This document shows positions 20,944-29,084 of a stretch of 64,000 nucleotides of DNA, piece by piece (the first letter of the stretch is position 1; each line of letters starts with the position of its first letter). The position numbers were made by a program, and so were the translations under genes. Under the pieces are notes generated by a model. The model did no database searches. It worked only from the letters and a program-made list of their open reading frames with translations, and was not told where the DNA came from. The DNA comes from Aliiroseovarius sp. F20344 (lineage in GTDB: Bacteria; Pseudomonadota; Alphaproteobacteria; Rhodobacterales; Rhodobacteraceae), in NCBI RefSeq assembly GCF_023016155.1, contig NZ_JALKBG010000008.1, positions 2,501 to 66,500 of the forward strand, in the 5' to 3' direction.

Positions 20944-20963
20944 TTTTTCTGAACAGAACTTCA

Positions 20964-20995
20964 AAAGCCCCGCCATTTTGGTGGGGCTTTTTTGT
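20964..20995 (+). terminator. Terminator after aapP
   Basis: An 11-bp stem (20964-20974 with 20980-20990, one G-U pair) followed by TTTTTG. It closes the aap operon. Confidence 0.92.
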
Positions 20996-21049
20996 TGCGA
21001 GGGTGCTAGAAGGCGGCCAACACGGTCACCTTAATCACGGAATGACATC

Positions 21050-21499
21050 ATGACTGCCAACAAACGTATCGTTCTTTCAAGCGACCACGCTGCCATTGAT
21101 CTGCGCAATACCATCGCAGATCACATCACTGCAAAAGGGTACGAGGCAGTTGATATTGGTCCGACGACACCCGAAAGCACCCACTATCCGAAACATGGTG
21201 AAGCCGCGGCCCGCAAAGTGGCTTCGGGTGACTGCGCGCTGGGCATCATCCTGTGCGGCACTGGTCAGGGCATCATGATGTCTGCCAACCGTGTTGATGG
21301 CATCCGCTGCGGCGTTTGCTCTGAAGCATTTTCGGCCCGCATGATCCGCGAGCACAACAACGCCAACATGCTATCGATCGGCGCGCGTGTTGTTGGGCAG
21401 GATCTGGCCCTGCATATCGTTGACGCCTTCCTTGATGCCGAATTTGAAGGTGGACGTCATGCGACCCGTGTGGACATGATGGAAGCCATCGAAGGCTAA
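21050..21499 (+). CDS. rpiB: Ribose-5-phosphate isomerase B
   Basis: 149 residues, the RpiB/LacAB fold. It interconverts ribose 5-phosphate and ribulose 5-phosphate in the pentose phosphate pathway. SSDHAAIDLR at the N-terminus, the ILCGTGQGIMMSANR active-site stretch with the catalytic Cys, and REHNNANMLSIGARV identify it. The first base of the start lies after a short gap with no strong ribosome-binding site. A membrane-protein gene follows closely. Confidence 0.93.
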   Translation: MTANKRIVLSSDHAAIDLRNTIADHITAKGYEAVDIGPTTPESTHYPKHGEAAARKVASGDCALGIILCGTGQGIMMSANRVDGIRCGVCSEAFSARMIREHNNANMLSIGARVVGQDLALHIVDAFLDAEFEGGRHATRVDMMEAIEG

Positions 21500-21520
21500 G
21501 AACTCAAGGTGCAGTGGCCC

Positions 21521-22066
21521 ATGACATCGGCCCCAATCTTTGATCTGCGCAAATCCGTATCTAGACGCAATCTGGAGCGATTGATCATCATTCCAATTGT
21601 GGTGGCTGGATTTATTTGGCTGGGGTTCCGGTTGATTCCCGATGACGCAGTTTGGGCCTTGTCCTTTGAAGCGGTCGAGACGTGGAACCTTTGGGGCTTT
21701 CTTGGGCTCTTTCTGATTGTGACGGGCGTTGTCAATTTGCTGAAGCTTATGGTGTTTGTTTGGCGCGCCCGTGGCACCTCGGGCGAATGGCGGTTTCGAC
21801 TGACGCAGGACGATCTGCTTTGGAAGGTGCCAGTTCACGCCCATGGACCCGAGGAAGGCTTTCACGTGCCTCTTTCGGCGATCAAATCGCTCGAACGTCG
21901 AAGAATAGCGCGAGATGATGATCCGGATATGGTCGAGTACTGGGCGCATTTTCAGGACCGCCCATCGATACAGCTGCGCGAGTATACGGGCTATTCAATC
22001 TCGTCTCTTATGGAGCAGGTTCACCAAGCTGGCGTGCCATATGAGAACACGACAGTCGACGGGTAG
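21521..22066 (+). CDS. Uncharacterised membrane protein
   Basis: 181 residues with two predicted helices (about 21-41 and 58-80). A soluble region after them contains an FRLTQDDLLWKVPVHAHGPEEGFHVPLSAI segment that resembles PH-like or DUF-type regulatory domains, but I do not recognise the family. The ATG at 21521 follows AAGG; a GTG at 21509 in frame is an alternative. The gene lies just after rpiB and converges with the sixA-like gene 15 bp later. Confidence 0.7.
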   Translation: MTSAPIFDLRKSVSRRNLERLIIIPIVVAGFIWLGFRLIPDDAVWALSFEAVETWNLWGFLGLFLIVTGVVNLLKLMVFVWRARGTSGEWRFRLTQDDLLWKVPVHAHGPEEGFHVPLSAIKSLERRRIARDDDPDMVEYWAHFQDRPSIQLREYTGYSISSLMEQVHQAGVPYENTTVDG

Positions 22067-22081
22067 TCCTGAACTATGGTC

Positions 22082-22585
22082 TCAGATCAGCTCACGCGGG
22101 ACCACAAATTCGACGACACGGCCCTTGCCCCAATCCACATCGGCCCAGCTGGCAGCGTCAAATTCAATCACAGACGTCGCGGCTGTCGGGTAGTGATGAA
22201 ACTTTGGGTGCGGGTAGGGTTCTGCCGCCAGTCTGCGCGCCATATAGGCAGAACCAGGATTGTGGGCGACCATCATCACCCGCGATGTGGAGGCCTTTTT
22301 CAAAACCGCCAACATATCCTCGGGATCAGCCAGATACAACTCGGGCAGGTAAGAGACCTTAGGTGACCCTACGAGCTTGTCCGACACCAACGCCCAAGTC
22401 TCACGTGTGCGTGCAGCGTCCGAGCACAGAACCTCGTCCGGGGTGTCACCATGACCTGCCAGCCAACGCCCAATGGCCTTGGCTGATGCCCGACCACGTT
22501 TGTTTAACGGACGGGAATGGTCATCAAGGTCCGCGTCGCTCCAACTGGATTTTGCGTGTCGTGTCAGGATTAGGGTCAGGGTCAT
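22082..22585 (-). CDS. SixA-type histidine phosphatase family protein
   Basis: 167 residues in the histidine phosphatase superfamily. The catalytic RHA motif is at R9-H10, another conserved Arg lies in SDAARTRETW, and the second catalytic His is in the MVAHNPG motif. The lengths and motif order match SixA, which removes phosphate from phosphohistidine of phosphotransfer proteins. Its target is not evident. The start at 22585 is set by TTRHAKSSW alignment and by ATGA overlap with the upstream Fe-S protein gene; the longer reading from 22726 runs through that gene. Confidence 0.85.
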   Translation of the reverse strand: MTLTLILTRHAKSSWSDADLDDHSRPLNKRGRASAKAIGRWLAGHGDTPDEVLCSDAARTRETWALVSDKLVGSPKVSYLPELYLADPEDMLAVLKKASTSRVMMVAHNPGSAYMARRLAAEPYPHPKFHHYPTAATSVIEFDAASWADVDWGKGRVVEFVVPRELI

Positions 22586-23199
22586 GTCGGGTTGAATGCT
22601 TTCATGTGAAATGCGGATTGAGAAGGCAACCTGCCATAAGACTGGCCTGCAGGACAAGTGCGACGGACCGCACAGCCTTGCGTCATGCAATTGGCAAGAT
22701 CTTCGCCGTTCAAGTGCTCTTTGCACTTAGAAACATCATACGCTTTTGGGCCCAGAGCTGAAACAGGGCAGGCCTTTAGACAAGGCGCATCGCAATTTAA
22801 GCAGGGTTTGTCGCCGGTAGAGGGCAGAGGGCGCAAACCTGGTACACGCACGGCTCCCCGATAGCTGATCCAAAGCCCTGTAGTGTCATGAACCAACATG
22901 CCCACGGGACTGTCCCACGCCCGACCAGACGCACGCGCCCAAGCCTGAAACGGGGGATAGGGCGGTCCGTCAGATGGAAAAATCGCTGTACCGCCCCAGC
23001 TTTCAGCCAGCTCTCCGATCACGCGTTTGGACCATCGATCCAGCGGATCAGGTGCTCCGACCCAATACTCATCACTTTCGGTGAATACCTGCCAAAACCC
23101 CGGCTCATGTGGGCCTAACAGATAGATTGTGTCATCACCCTCGTGAAGTGTGCCCAGCACTTCCAGCTGCAGGTCCTCTGCAGCGGGTTTAAGGGTCAT
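22582..23199 (-). CDS. 4Fe-4S ferredoxin-like protein
   Basis: 205 residues. The C-terminal half has a ferredoxin-type cluster motif C133-x2-C136-x3-C140-x3-C144-P and four more Cys (C159, C171, C176, C182), compatible with one or two Fe-S clusters. The layout recalls the cluster domain of epoxyqueuosine reductase, but the corrinoid-binding part of that enzyme is missing. The N-terminal half looks like a small globular domain of unknown function. Its start overlaps the end of the sterol-desaturase-family gene by 4 bp, and its end overlaps the SixA-like gene by 4 bp, so the three are translated together. Confidence 0.8.
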   Translation of the reverse strand: MTLKPAAEDLQLEVLGTLHEGDDTIYLLGPHEPGFWQVFTESDEYWVGAPDPLDRWSKRVIGELAESWGGTAIFPSDGPPYPPFQAWARASGRAWDSPVGMLVHDTTGLWISYRGAVRVPGLRPLPSTGDKPCLNCDAPCLKACPVSALGPKAYDVSKCKEHLNGEDLANCMTQGCAVRRTCPAGQSYGRLPSQSAFHMKAFNPT

Positions 23200-23990
23200 T
23201 TTCGTCGAAAGGGAAGCATCAGGCTCCAGCCCAGTTTCATCGGTTTTTCGTCCTGCCATTCCAGTCCTATCACCATGTCGCCATGCCCGTCGCTTGGTTG
23301 GTCCGTGTAGGTTCCAAACCACCGGTCCCAAACAGACAGGCAGAAGCCATAATTGCTGTCAGTCTCATTTCGATAGACCGAATGATGCACACGATGCATG
23401 TCAGGTGTAACAAGCACAAGTCTTAGCGCGCGATCCAGAGGCAGGGGCAATCGCCAATTGGCATGGTTGAACATGGCCGATCCGTTCAGCACCACTTCGA
23501 ACAAGACCACAGCCATCGCGGGGGCACCTATCACATAGACCAGCCCGATTTTGATAAGCATTGAGGCTGCAATCTCGATTGGGTGGAACCTGAGCGCGGT
23601 CGACACATCAATATCCCGGTCCGCATGGTGTACGCGATGAAGGCGCCATAAGGCTGGAACTTTGTGAAACACAAGGTGCTGGGCCCAGATGGCAAAATCG
23701 AGGATCAGGAAAGACAACAGAACTGTTAGCCAAAGGGGCAACTCGAACTGGTTGAACAGCCCCCAGCCTTGGCGCGTAGCATCCATCGCCGCGCCCACCG
23801 CCAAAAGCGGCAACAGAAGGCTCAGCAGACGCAATGTGACGCTGTCGATGACGACAAGGGCCAGATTGGTGAACCAACGGCCCGAACGGGGCTGCACTCG
23901 CGCACGACGTGGGGCCAGTGCCTCTGCCACCGCGAAAACGATGAAGAGCACCAGAAAACTGCCCAATCGGATCAGAACTTCATATTCCAT
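23196..23990 (-). CDS. Sterol desaturase / fatty acid hydroxylase family protein
   Basis: 264 residues, integral membrane. It carries the histidine boxes of the di-iron membrane hydroxylase superfamily: HLVFH (105-109), HRVHH (118-122) and HRVHH (199-203), with H136 and H176 between them. The family hydroxylates or desaturates lipids such as carotenoids, sterols and ceramides; the true substrate is unknown. It is first of a tightly overlapping three-gene minus-strand unit with a ferredoxin-like protein that could feed electrons to the di-iron centre. Confidence 0.88.
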   Translation of the reverse strand: MEYEVLIRLGSFLVLFIVFAVAEALAPRRARVQPRSGRWFTNLALVVIDSVTLRLLSLLLPLLAVGAAMDATRQGWGLFNQFELPLWLTVLLSFLILDFAIWAQHLVFHKVPALWRLHRVHHADRDIDVSTALRFHPIEIAASMLIKIGLVYVIGAPAMAVVLFEVVLNGSAMFNHANWRLPLPLDRALRLVLVTPDMHRVHHSVYRNETDSNYGFCLSVWDRWFGTYTDQPSDGHGDMVIGLEWQDEKPMKLGWSLMLPFRRK

Positions 23991-24042
23991 GTGGGGAATT
24001 TATGGGTTCCTGCCGGATCTGCAAGACACGAAAACGCGAGGC

Positions 24043-24903
24043 TTAGGCGCGGATCAGCGACCCTGCACCGTGATCGGTGTAAAGCTCCAACAAACAGGCA
24101 TTTGGGGCACGCCCGTCAAGGATGACCACTGCACGCACGCCGCCTTCGATGGCAGCCAACGCGGTCTCGGTCTTCGGAATCATCCCACCCGCAATCACGC
24201 CCGTCGCGGTCATGTCGCGGATTTGCGTGGGTGTCAGCTCGGTCAAAACCTCGCCATCTGCCCCTTTCACACCTTCCACATCGGTCAGCAGCAGCAGGCG
24301 ATCGGCCTTTAGGGCTGCTGCTATTGCGCCCGCCATCGTATCGCCGTTGATGTTGAAGGTTTCGCCATTACGGCCCGCACCCAAGGGGGCAATCACTGGG
24401 ATCGCTTCGGCATTTGCAAGGTCGTGCAGCACCGATACGTCCACATCTGAAGGCGTGCCGACAAACCCCAAATCCGGGTTCGTCTGGTCACAGGTCACAA
24501 GCCCGGCATCCTTGCCGGACAGGCCAACGGCTTTGCCGCCTTCAGCATTGATTGCCTGAACGATCCGCTTGTTTACGCGGCCTGACAGGACCATCTCGAC
24601 CACTTCGACCGTGGCTTTGTCAGTCACACGTTTGCCGTTCACGAACTCGCTTTTGATCTGAAGCTTGTCCAACATCGCGTTGATCATCGGCCCACCGCCA
24701 TGAACGACAACCGGCTTCACACCGACCTGCCGCATCAGGACGATATCACGTGCGAAGCTGGCCATTTCTTCGTCGCTGCCCATGGCGTTGCCGCCGAACT
24801 TGATGACAACGGTCGCACCGGTATAGCGCTGAAGGTACGGCAAAGCCTGAGAAAGTGTACGTGCGGTGGCGATCCAATCGCGGTTCATGTCCTGGGTCTT
24901 CAT
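24043..24903 (-). CDS. argB: Acetylglutamate kinase
   Basis: 286 residues. It phosphorylates N-acetylglutamate in arginine biosynthesis. The family start IKFGGNAMG, the [15 protein letters not shown] glycine-rich loop, LSGKDAGL and the [12 protein letters not shown]-terminus are intact. The N-terminal extension [19 protein letters not shown] contains a helix of the sort that supports hexameric, arginine-inhibited enzymes; feedback inhibition is therefore likely but not proven. It is a single gene on this strand, separated from engB by the opposite-strand SDR. Confidence 0.96.
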   Translation of the reverse strand: MKTQDMNRDWIATARTLSQALPYLQRYTGATVVIKFGGNAMGSDEEMASFARDIVLMRQVGVKPVVVHGGGPMINAMLDKLQIKSEFVNGKRVTDKATVEVVEMVLSGRVNKRIVQAINAEGGKAVGLSGKDAGLVTCDQTNPDLGFVGTPSDVDVSVLHDLANAEAIPVIAPLGAGRNGETFNINGDTMAGAIAAALKADRLLLLTDVEGVKGADGEVLTELTPTQIRDMTATGVIAGGMIPKTETALAAIEGGVRAVVILDGRAPNACLLELYTDHGAGSLIRA

Positions 24904-25039
24904 ATGCTGGTCCTCGTTCCCATCCTGTTACGCGCTTGCGCCGCGCCTGCCAAGAGGCATTGCAGTACCCGCTGGCCCTGCTAGGGTGCGCGGGCAAGCA
25001 GAAGTCAGCCCTTTCCCCACCTAACCTTACGAGGCTCTG

Positions 25040-25774
25040 ATGAGTGACGACCGTAAAACCCTGCTTCTCACCGGTGCAAGCCGAGGCATTGGCCACGCGA
25101 CCGTGCGCAAGTTTAACCGCGAAGGCTGGCGCGTGATCACCTGTTCCCGCCACCCGTTTCCTGATGAATGCCCGTGGGGCGGCGGCGAGGATAACCACGT
25201 GCAACTGGACCTTTCAGACCCAGCGGACACGATCAACGCGGTCGGCGTCATTCAGGAACGTCTGAACGGGCGTTTGGATGCGCTTGTGAACAACGCGGGC
25301 ATCTCGCCCAAGGGGTCCGGAGGTTCGCGTCTGAATACGCTGAACACGGACCTTATGGATTGGGGTAAGGTCTTTCACGTTAACTTCTTTGCATCCGTGG
25401 TTCTGGCCCGCGGTCTGCGCGAGGAACTGGCGGCAGCCAAAGGCGCTGTGGTCAACGTGACGTCGATCGCCGGGTCGCGCGTTCACCCGTTTGCAGGTGC
25501 TGCTTACGCAACCTCGAAGGCAGCACTTGCTGCGTTAACGCGGGAAATGGCGCACGATTTCGGCCCGATGGGCGTGCGTGTGAATGCCATCGCCCCGGGC
25601 GAAGTCGAGACCGCCATCCTATCCCCCGGAACCGAAGAGATTGTCGAGAAGCTGCCGCTCAAACGGCTTGGTCAACCCGAGGAAGTCGCCTCGGCCATCT
25701 ATTTCCTCTGCTCGGATGAAAGCTCGTATATCTCGGGTGCTGAGATTGAAGTGAACGGCGCGCAGCATGTGTGA
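25040..25774 (+). CDS. SDR-family oxidoreductase
   Basis: 244 residues, a classical short-chain dehydrogenase. The cofactor motif TGASRGIG is at 11-18, the NNAG motif at about 84-87, and the catalytic tetrad is N115-S142-Y156-K160. A C-terminal SGAEIEVNGAQHV closes the fold. It resembles FabG-type 3-oxoacyl reductases, but the neighbours do not point to a fatty acid pathway. The N-terminal Arg/Lys pattern leaves the NAD/NADP preference open. It sits on the plus strand between two minus-strand genes. Confidence 0.88.
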   Translation: MSDDRKTLLLTGASRGIGHATVRKFNREGWRVITCSRHPFPDECPWGGGEDNHVQLDLSDPADTINAVGVIQERLNGRLDALVNNAGISPKGSGGSRLNTLNTDLMDWGKVFHVNFFASVVLARGLREELAAAKGAVVNVTSIAGSRVHPFAGAAYATSKAALAALTREMAHDFGPMGVRVNAIAPGEVETAILSPGTEEIVEKLPLKRLGQPEEVASAIYFLCSDESSYISGAEIEVNGAQHV

Positions 25775-25803
25775 GTGTAAGGCTGAGGGCCGAACGCCCC
25801 AAG

Positions 25804-26457
25804 TTAGTCTAGGCCAGCGATGATTGCGCGCAACGTCTCAATTCCGTCGCCTTTTTCGGACGAGGTCAACACCAGTTCGGGATAGGCAGCCGGGTGTTTG
25901 GACAGCGCTTTGCGCACCTGTTCCATCACCTTCGCGCGGTCCTTTTCCTTCACTTTGTCAGCTTTGGTCATCACCACTTGAAAGGTCACAGCAGACTTGT
26001 CCAGAAGGCTCATGATCTCATCATCAACCTTCTTCACACCATGGCGGCTATCGATCAGAACAAACGCGCGACGCAGGTTCTGACGGCCGGACAAATAGTT
26101 CTTTAAAAGCCGCTGCCATTTCTCGACCACAGCCACGGGCGCGTTTGCATAACCATAGCCCGGAAGGTCGACCAGATAGGGGCCGCCAGTTGTGGTGAAA
26201 AAGTTGATCTCTTGCGTGCGGCCCGGCGTGTTTGACGCACGAGCCAGTTTGACGCGACCAGTTAAGGCATTGATCAAGCTGGATTTACCAACATTCGATC
26301 GCCCAGCAAAGCAAACCTCGATCCGGTCCGGGGCGGGCAGCCCATCCATCGCGACAACGCCTTTCAGAAAGTCGGTCGCCCCGGCAAACAGAAGACGTCC
26401 TTTTTCTTTCGACGCCTGGTCCGGCTCTTCAGCCATTGGAAAGGGAAGCATGGTCAT
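25804..26457 (-). CDS. engB: Ribosome biogenesis GTPase EngB/YsxC
   Basis: 217 residues. A TRAFAC-class GTPase needed for 50S assembly. G1 is GRSNVGKSS, followed by the G2-type NTPGRTQEINFF, G3 DLPGYG and G4 TKADK. The start at 26457 overlaps the stop of the MOSC gene by 4 bp. The yidC, MOSC and engB genes form one overlapping minus-strand unit. Confidence 0.95.
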   Translation of the reverse strand: MTMLPFPMAEEPDQASKEKGRLLFAGATDFLKGVVAMDGLPAPDRIEVCFAGRSNVGKSSLINALTGRVKLARASNTPGRTQEINFFTTTGGPYLVDLPGYGYANAPVAVVEKWQRLLKNYLSGRQNLRRAFVLIDSRHGVKKVDDEIMSLLDKSAVTFQVVMTKADKVKEKDRAKVMEQVRKALSKHPAAYPELVLTSSEKGDGIETLRAIIAGLD

Positions 26458-27209
26458 TCGATCACCTCAACGGGCTCATCCCGGACGACAACGCCGGGCT
26501 TCGTCACAACAGCATACACGCCGCAATCCTGATGGCCCCAGTTCTGGTTCAAGATGCCCAACGTATCTGCGTCCCGTTCACCGGTGCGGGTGCTGGCGGT
26601 CGTTGCCATACAGCGTTTGATATGTTCGCGGACCTCAAACTCTGCATCGCCAATCCGCAGCCGTTTTCCGATCCAGTTGCGCTCTTCCCACGGCTCAAAC
26701 CCATCAAGCAGAAAGTTCCCGCGCCAACGCAGTGGTGAGATCTCTTTCCCAAGTTGCTTTTGCACCTCGCGATGGGATGCAAGATTGATCAAAGATACGC
26801 TTTCAAATTCTGTGTCTGTCATTCCGCGGCCAACAGAAACCAGCTTTGACGGCTGGGCGCGGTTCTCGGGTGACAAGGGTGTAACCCAATCAAGGAAACT
26901 TTTCTGATCAGCGGACAGATCTGGATTGATCGTGATGCCGGGCTGTGCGGGGTGAGTCAGGGTTACGGTATTCGTTCCTTCATCCACCGCAGCCGAAATT
27001 GCCATTAGTTTGGGGGCTTTGGACCCTCGCGAGAAGTTTGTGCAAGGAACCCAGCGTTGACCGTCTTCCAGCTTGGCTGCTTCATGCGCGACAGCCCATT
27101 TTCGGTCGAAGGGAAGACAGCGCCCTTCGGTCAACTGGACGCGAAGAAGCTCCTCGCGTCCATGCGACTTGATCGGGTGCCGCCAGATGCCAGCGACAAC
27201 CCCGGTCAT
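26454..27209 (-). CDS. MOSC-domain protein
   Basis: 251 residues with an N-terminal MOSC beta-barrel (about 1-110) and the MOSC domain. The conserved Cys is C200 in HIKRCMATTA, and R163-x-N165 in LRWRGNFLLDG matches the usual RFRPN motif. Related proteins bind molybdenum cofactor and carry sulfur or act in N-hydroxylated substrate reduction (YcbX, mARC). Exact activity is unknown. ATGA overlaps with both neighbours show translational coupling with yidC and engB. Confidence 0.88.
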   Translation of the reverse strand: MTGVVAGIWRHPIKSHGREELLRVQLTEGRCLPFDRKWAVAHEAAKLEDGQRWVPCTNFSRGSKAPKLMAISAAVDEGTNTVTLTHPAQPGITINPDLSADQKSFLDWVTPLSPENRAQPSKLVSVGRGMTDTEFESVSLINLASHREVQKQLGKEISPLRWRGNFLLDGFEPWEERNWIGKRLRIGDAEFEVREHIKRCMATTASTRTGERDADTLGILNQNWGHQDCGVYAVVTKPGVVVRDEPVEVIE

Positions 27210-29017
27210 TTCGAGTCTTTCGGGCTTCTCTTGAAGCTTTTCAATACGTTACCCAGCACATCCGGTTTGTGTCCGTGGCTGCGCATGATCGTGTATTGCT
27301 GGATAAAAGTGATCGTGTTGTTCGCGATCCAGTAAACAACCAGACCCGATGCAAAGCCACCCAGCATGAACATGAAGACCCAAGGCATCCAAGCGAAAAT
27401 CATGGCTTGGGTTGCGTCCGTGGGTGCCGGGTTCAGCTTTTGTTGCAGCCACATCGAAATACCCAACAGGATCGGCAGCACACCAAGCGAGATGATGGCC
27501 AAGAAGCTTTCCGGGCTGGGGGCTGCATAGGGAAGCAGGCCAAACAGGTTCAGGATCGAGCTGGGGTCCGGCGCCGAGAGGTCGTTGATCCAACCAATCC
27601 ACGGGGCGTGACGCAGTTCAAGCGTGACGAAAATCACCTTATAGAGCGAGAAGAAGATCGGGATCTGCAACAGGATCGGCAGACAGCCAGAGGCAGGGTT
27701 CACCTTCTCGCGCTTATACAGCTCCATCATTTCTTGCTGCATCTTCTGACGATCATCGCCAGCGCGCTCTTTCAGCTTCTCCATTTCTGGCTGAAGCTCT
27801 TTCATCTTCGCCATAGAGACATAAGATTTATAGGCGAGCGGGAACAGGACTGCCTTGATCACAAGGGTCAGACCAATAATCGCCCACCCCATGTTCCCGA
27901 TCAGCGCGTTCAGCCAGTGCAGAACGGCAAAGATCGGTTTGGTCAGGAAGAAGAACCAACCCCAATCGATCGAGTCGATGAACTTGTCGATGCCATCTTC
28001 TTTTTGATAGGCGCGGATGGTTTCCCATTCTTTAGCACCTGCGAAGAAATGGGTCGTGGCGCTGGCGGTGGTACCGGGTGCTACATCCTGCGCACGAAGG
28101 CGGAACTGAGCTTGATAGATATCAGCTTTGTCAGCATAGCGCACGACCGATGTGAAAGGCTCACCAGGTTCGGGGATCAGCGTGGTCATCCAGTAGTGAT
28201 CTGTGAAGCCAAGCCAGCCGTTTTCTTCGACCTGCTGAACATCTGCCAATGCGCCCTCGCGGTCGTCATAACTCAGATCTGCGATGTCCGAATAATCACT
28301 TTCCTCAAGTTCACCATCCACTTCGCGGATCAGACCTTCGTGCAGGATGAAGAAACCTTTCTGGTCTTGCGGTTCACCGTGACGCGCGATCACGCCGTAG
28401 GGCGCCATGCGTTGGGCGGCGGCGCTGGTGTTTTCAACGGACTGATCAATTGAGAACATGAAGTTTTCATCAACCGACACCGTGCGCCGGAAGATCAGAC
28501 CCGATGGGCTGTCCCAACGCAGTGTAACTGGGGTGTTTGGCGTAAGGGTGCTGCCGTTCTCAACGTTCCAGACAGTTGTCGGACCGGGCACGTCTTCCAG
28601 CGCCGTCTGCCCGCCAGGTGTCCAGCCGTAAAGCGTGTAATACGCATTCTCTTCTCCGGCAGGACGCAGAAGCGTGACGATGTCGCTCTCTTTCGAGAGT
28701 TCGACGTGGTATTCCTTCAGCTTCAGATCGTCTATGCGACCACCCAGAAGCGAGATCGAGCCGGAGAGCTCGGGCGTGTCGATGTCAACACGGCCTGCCT
28801 GAGCTTGTTGTGTTGCGATATCTGCCGGGGCCGCCTCTGTCGTGGCTGCAGCTGCAGGGGCAACAGTATTATCGGTCGGCGACGATGACTGTGAAGCTTG
28901 CGCTGCCGGATCAGTTGTAACAGCAGGCTCCGGGGGCGGAAACATGATCAGCCAACCAGTGATGACAATAAAGCTTAGAACCATTGCCAGGATTAGGTTC
29001 TTATTCTGGTCGTCCAT
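27206..29017 (-). CDS. yidC: Membrane protein insertase YidC
   Basis: 603 residues. It inserts and folds inner-membrane proteins with or without SecYEG. The protein has an N-terminal membrane anchor (MDDQNKNLILAMVLSFIVITGWLIM region), a large periplasmic beta-domain from about 60 to 350, and the conserved five-helix core with KMKELQPEMEKLKERAGDDRQKMQQEMMELYKREKVNP-type loop and NPASGCLPILLQIPIFFSLYKV. The start at 29017 (MDDQ) is chosen rather than a start four codons upstream because it follows GTGGTGGG and has the family N-terminus. In many bacteria yidC follows yidD directly; here about 3.7 kb separates them. Confidence 0.96.
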   Translation of the reverse strand: MDDQNKNLILAMVLSFIVITGWLIMFPPPEPAVTTDPAAQASQSSSPTDNTVAPAAAATTEAAPADIATQQAQAGRVDIDTPELSGSISLLGGRIDDLKLKEYHVELSKESDIVTLLRPAGEENAYYTLYGWTPGGQTALEDVPGPTTVWNVENGSTLTPNTPVTLRWDSPSGLIFRRTVSVDENFMFSIDQSVENTSAAAQRMAPYGVIARHGEPQDQKGFFILHEGLIREVDGELEESDYSDIADLSYDDREGALADVQQVEENGWLGFTDHYWMTTLIPEPGEPFTSVVRYADKADIYQAQFRLRAQDVAPGTTASATTHFFAGAKEWETIRAYQKEDGIDKFIDSIDWGWFFFLTKPIFAVLHWLNALIGNMGWAIIGLTLVIKAVLFPLAYKSYVSMAKMKELQPEMEKLKERAGDDRQKMQQEMMELYKREKVNPASGCLPILLQIPIFFSLYKVIFVTLELRHAPWIGWINDLSAPDPSSILNLFGLLPYAAPSPESFLAIISLGVLPILLGISMWLQQKLNPAPTDATQAMIFAWMPWVFMFMLGGFASGLVVYWIANNTITFIQQYTIMRSHGHKPDVLGNVLKSFKRSPKDSK

Positions 29018-29084
29018 CGGGCCCACCACTCATAGATTTCGGTCAGAGTGGTTCAACAGGGCAGGGGGCAAAAGGTCAAGCAGT

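Noticed and set aside
27269-28453. 394-codon plus-strand ORF
   Set aside because: It lies antisense to yidC and has the His/Arg-rich composition typical of a reverse-frame shadow.
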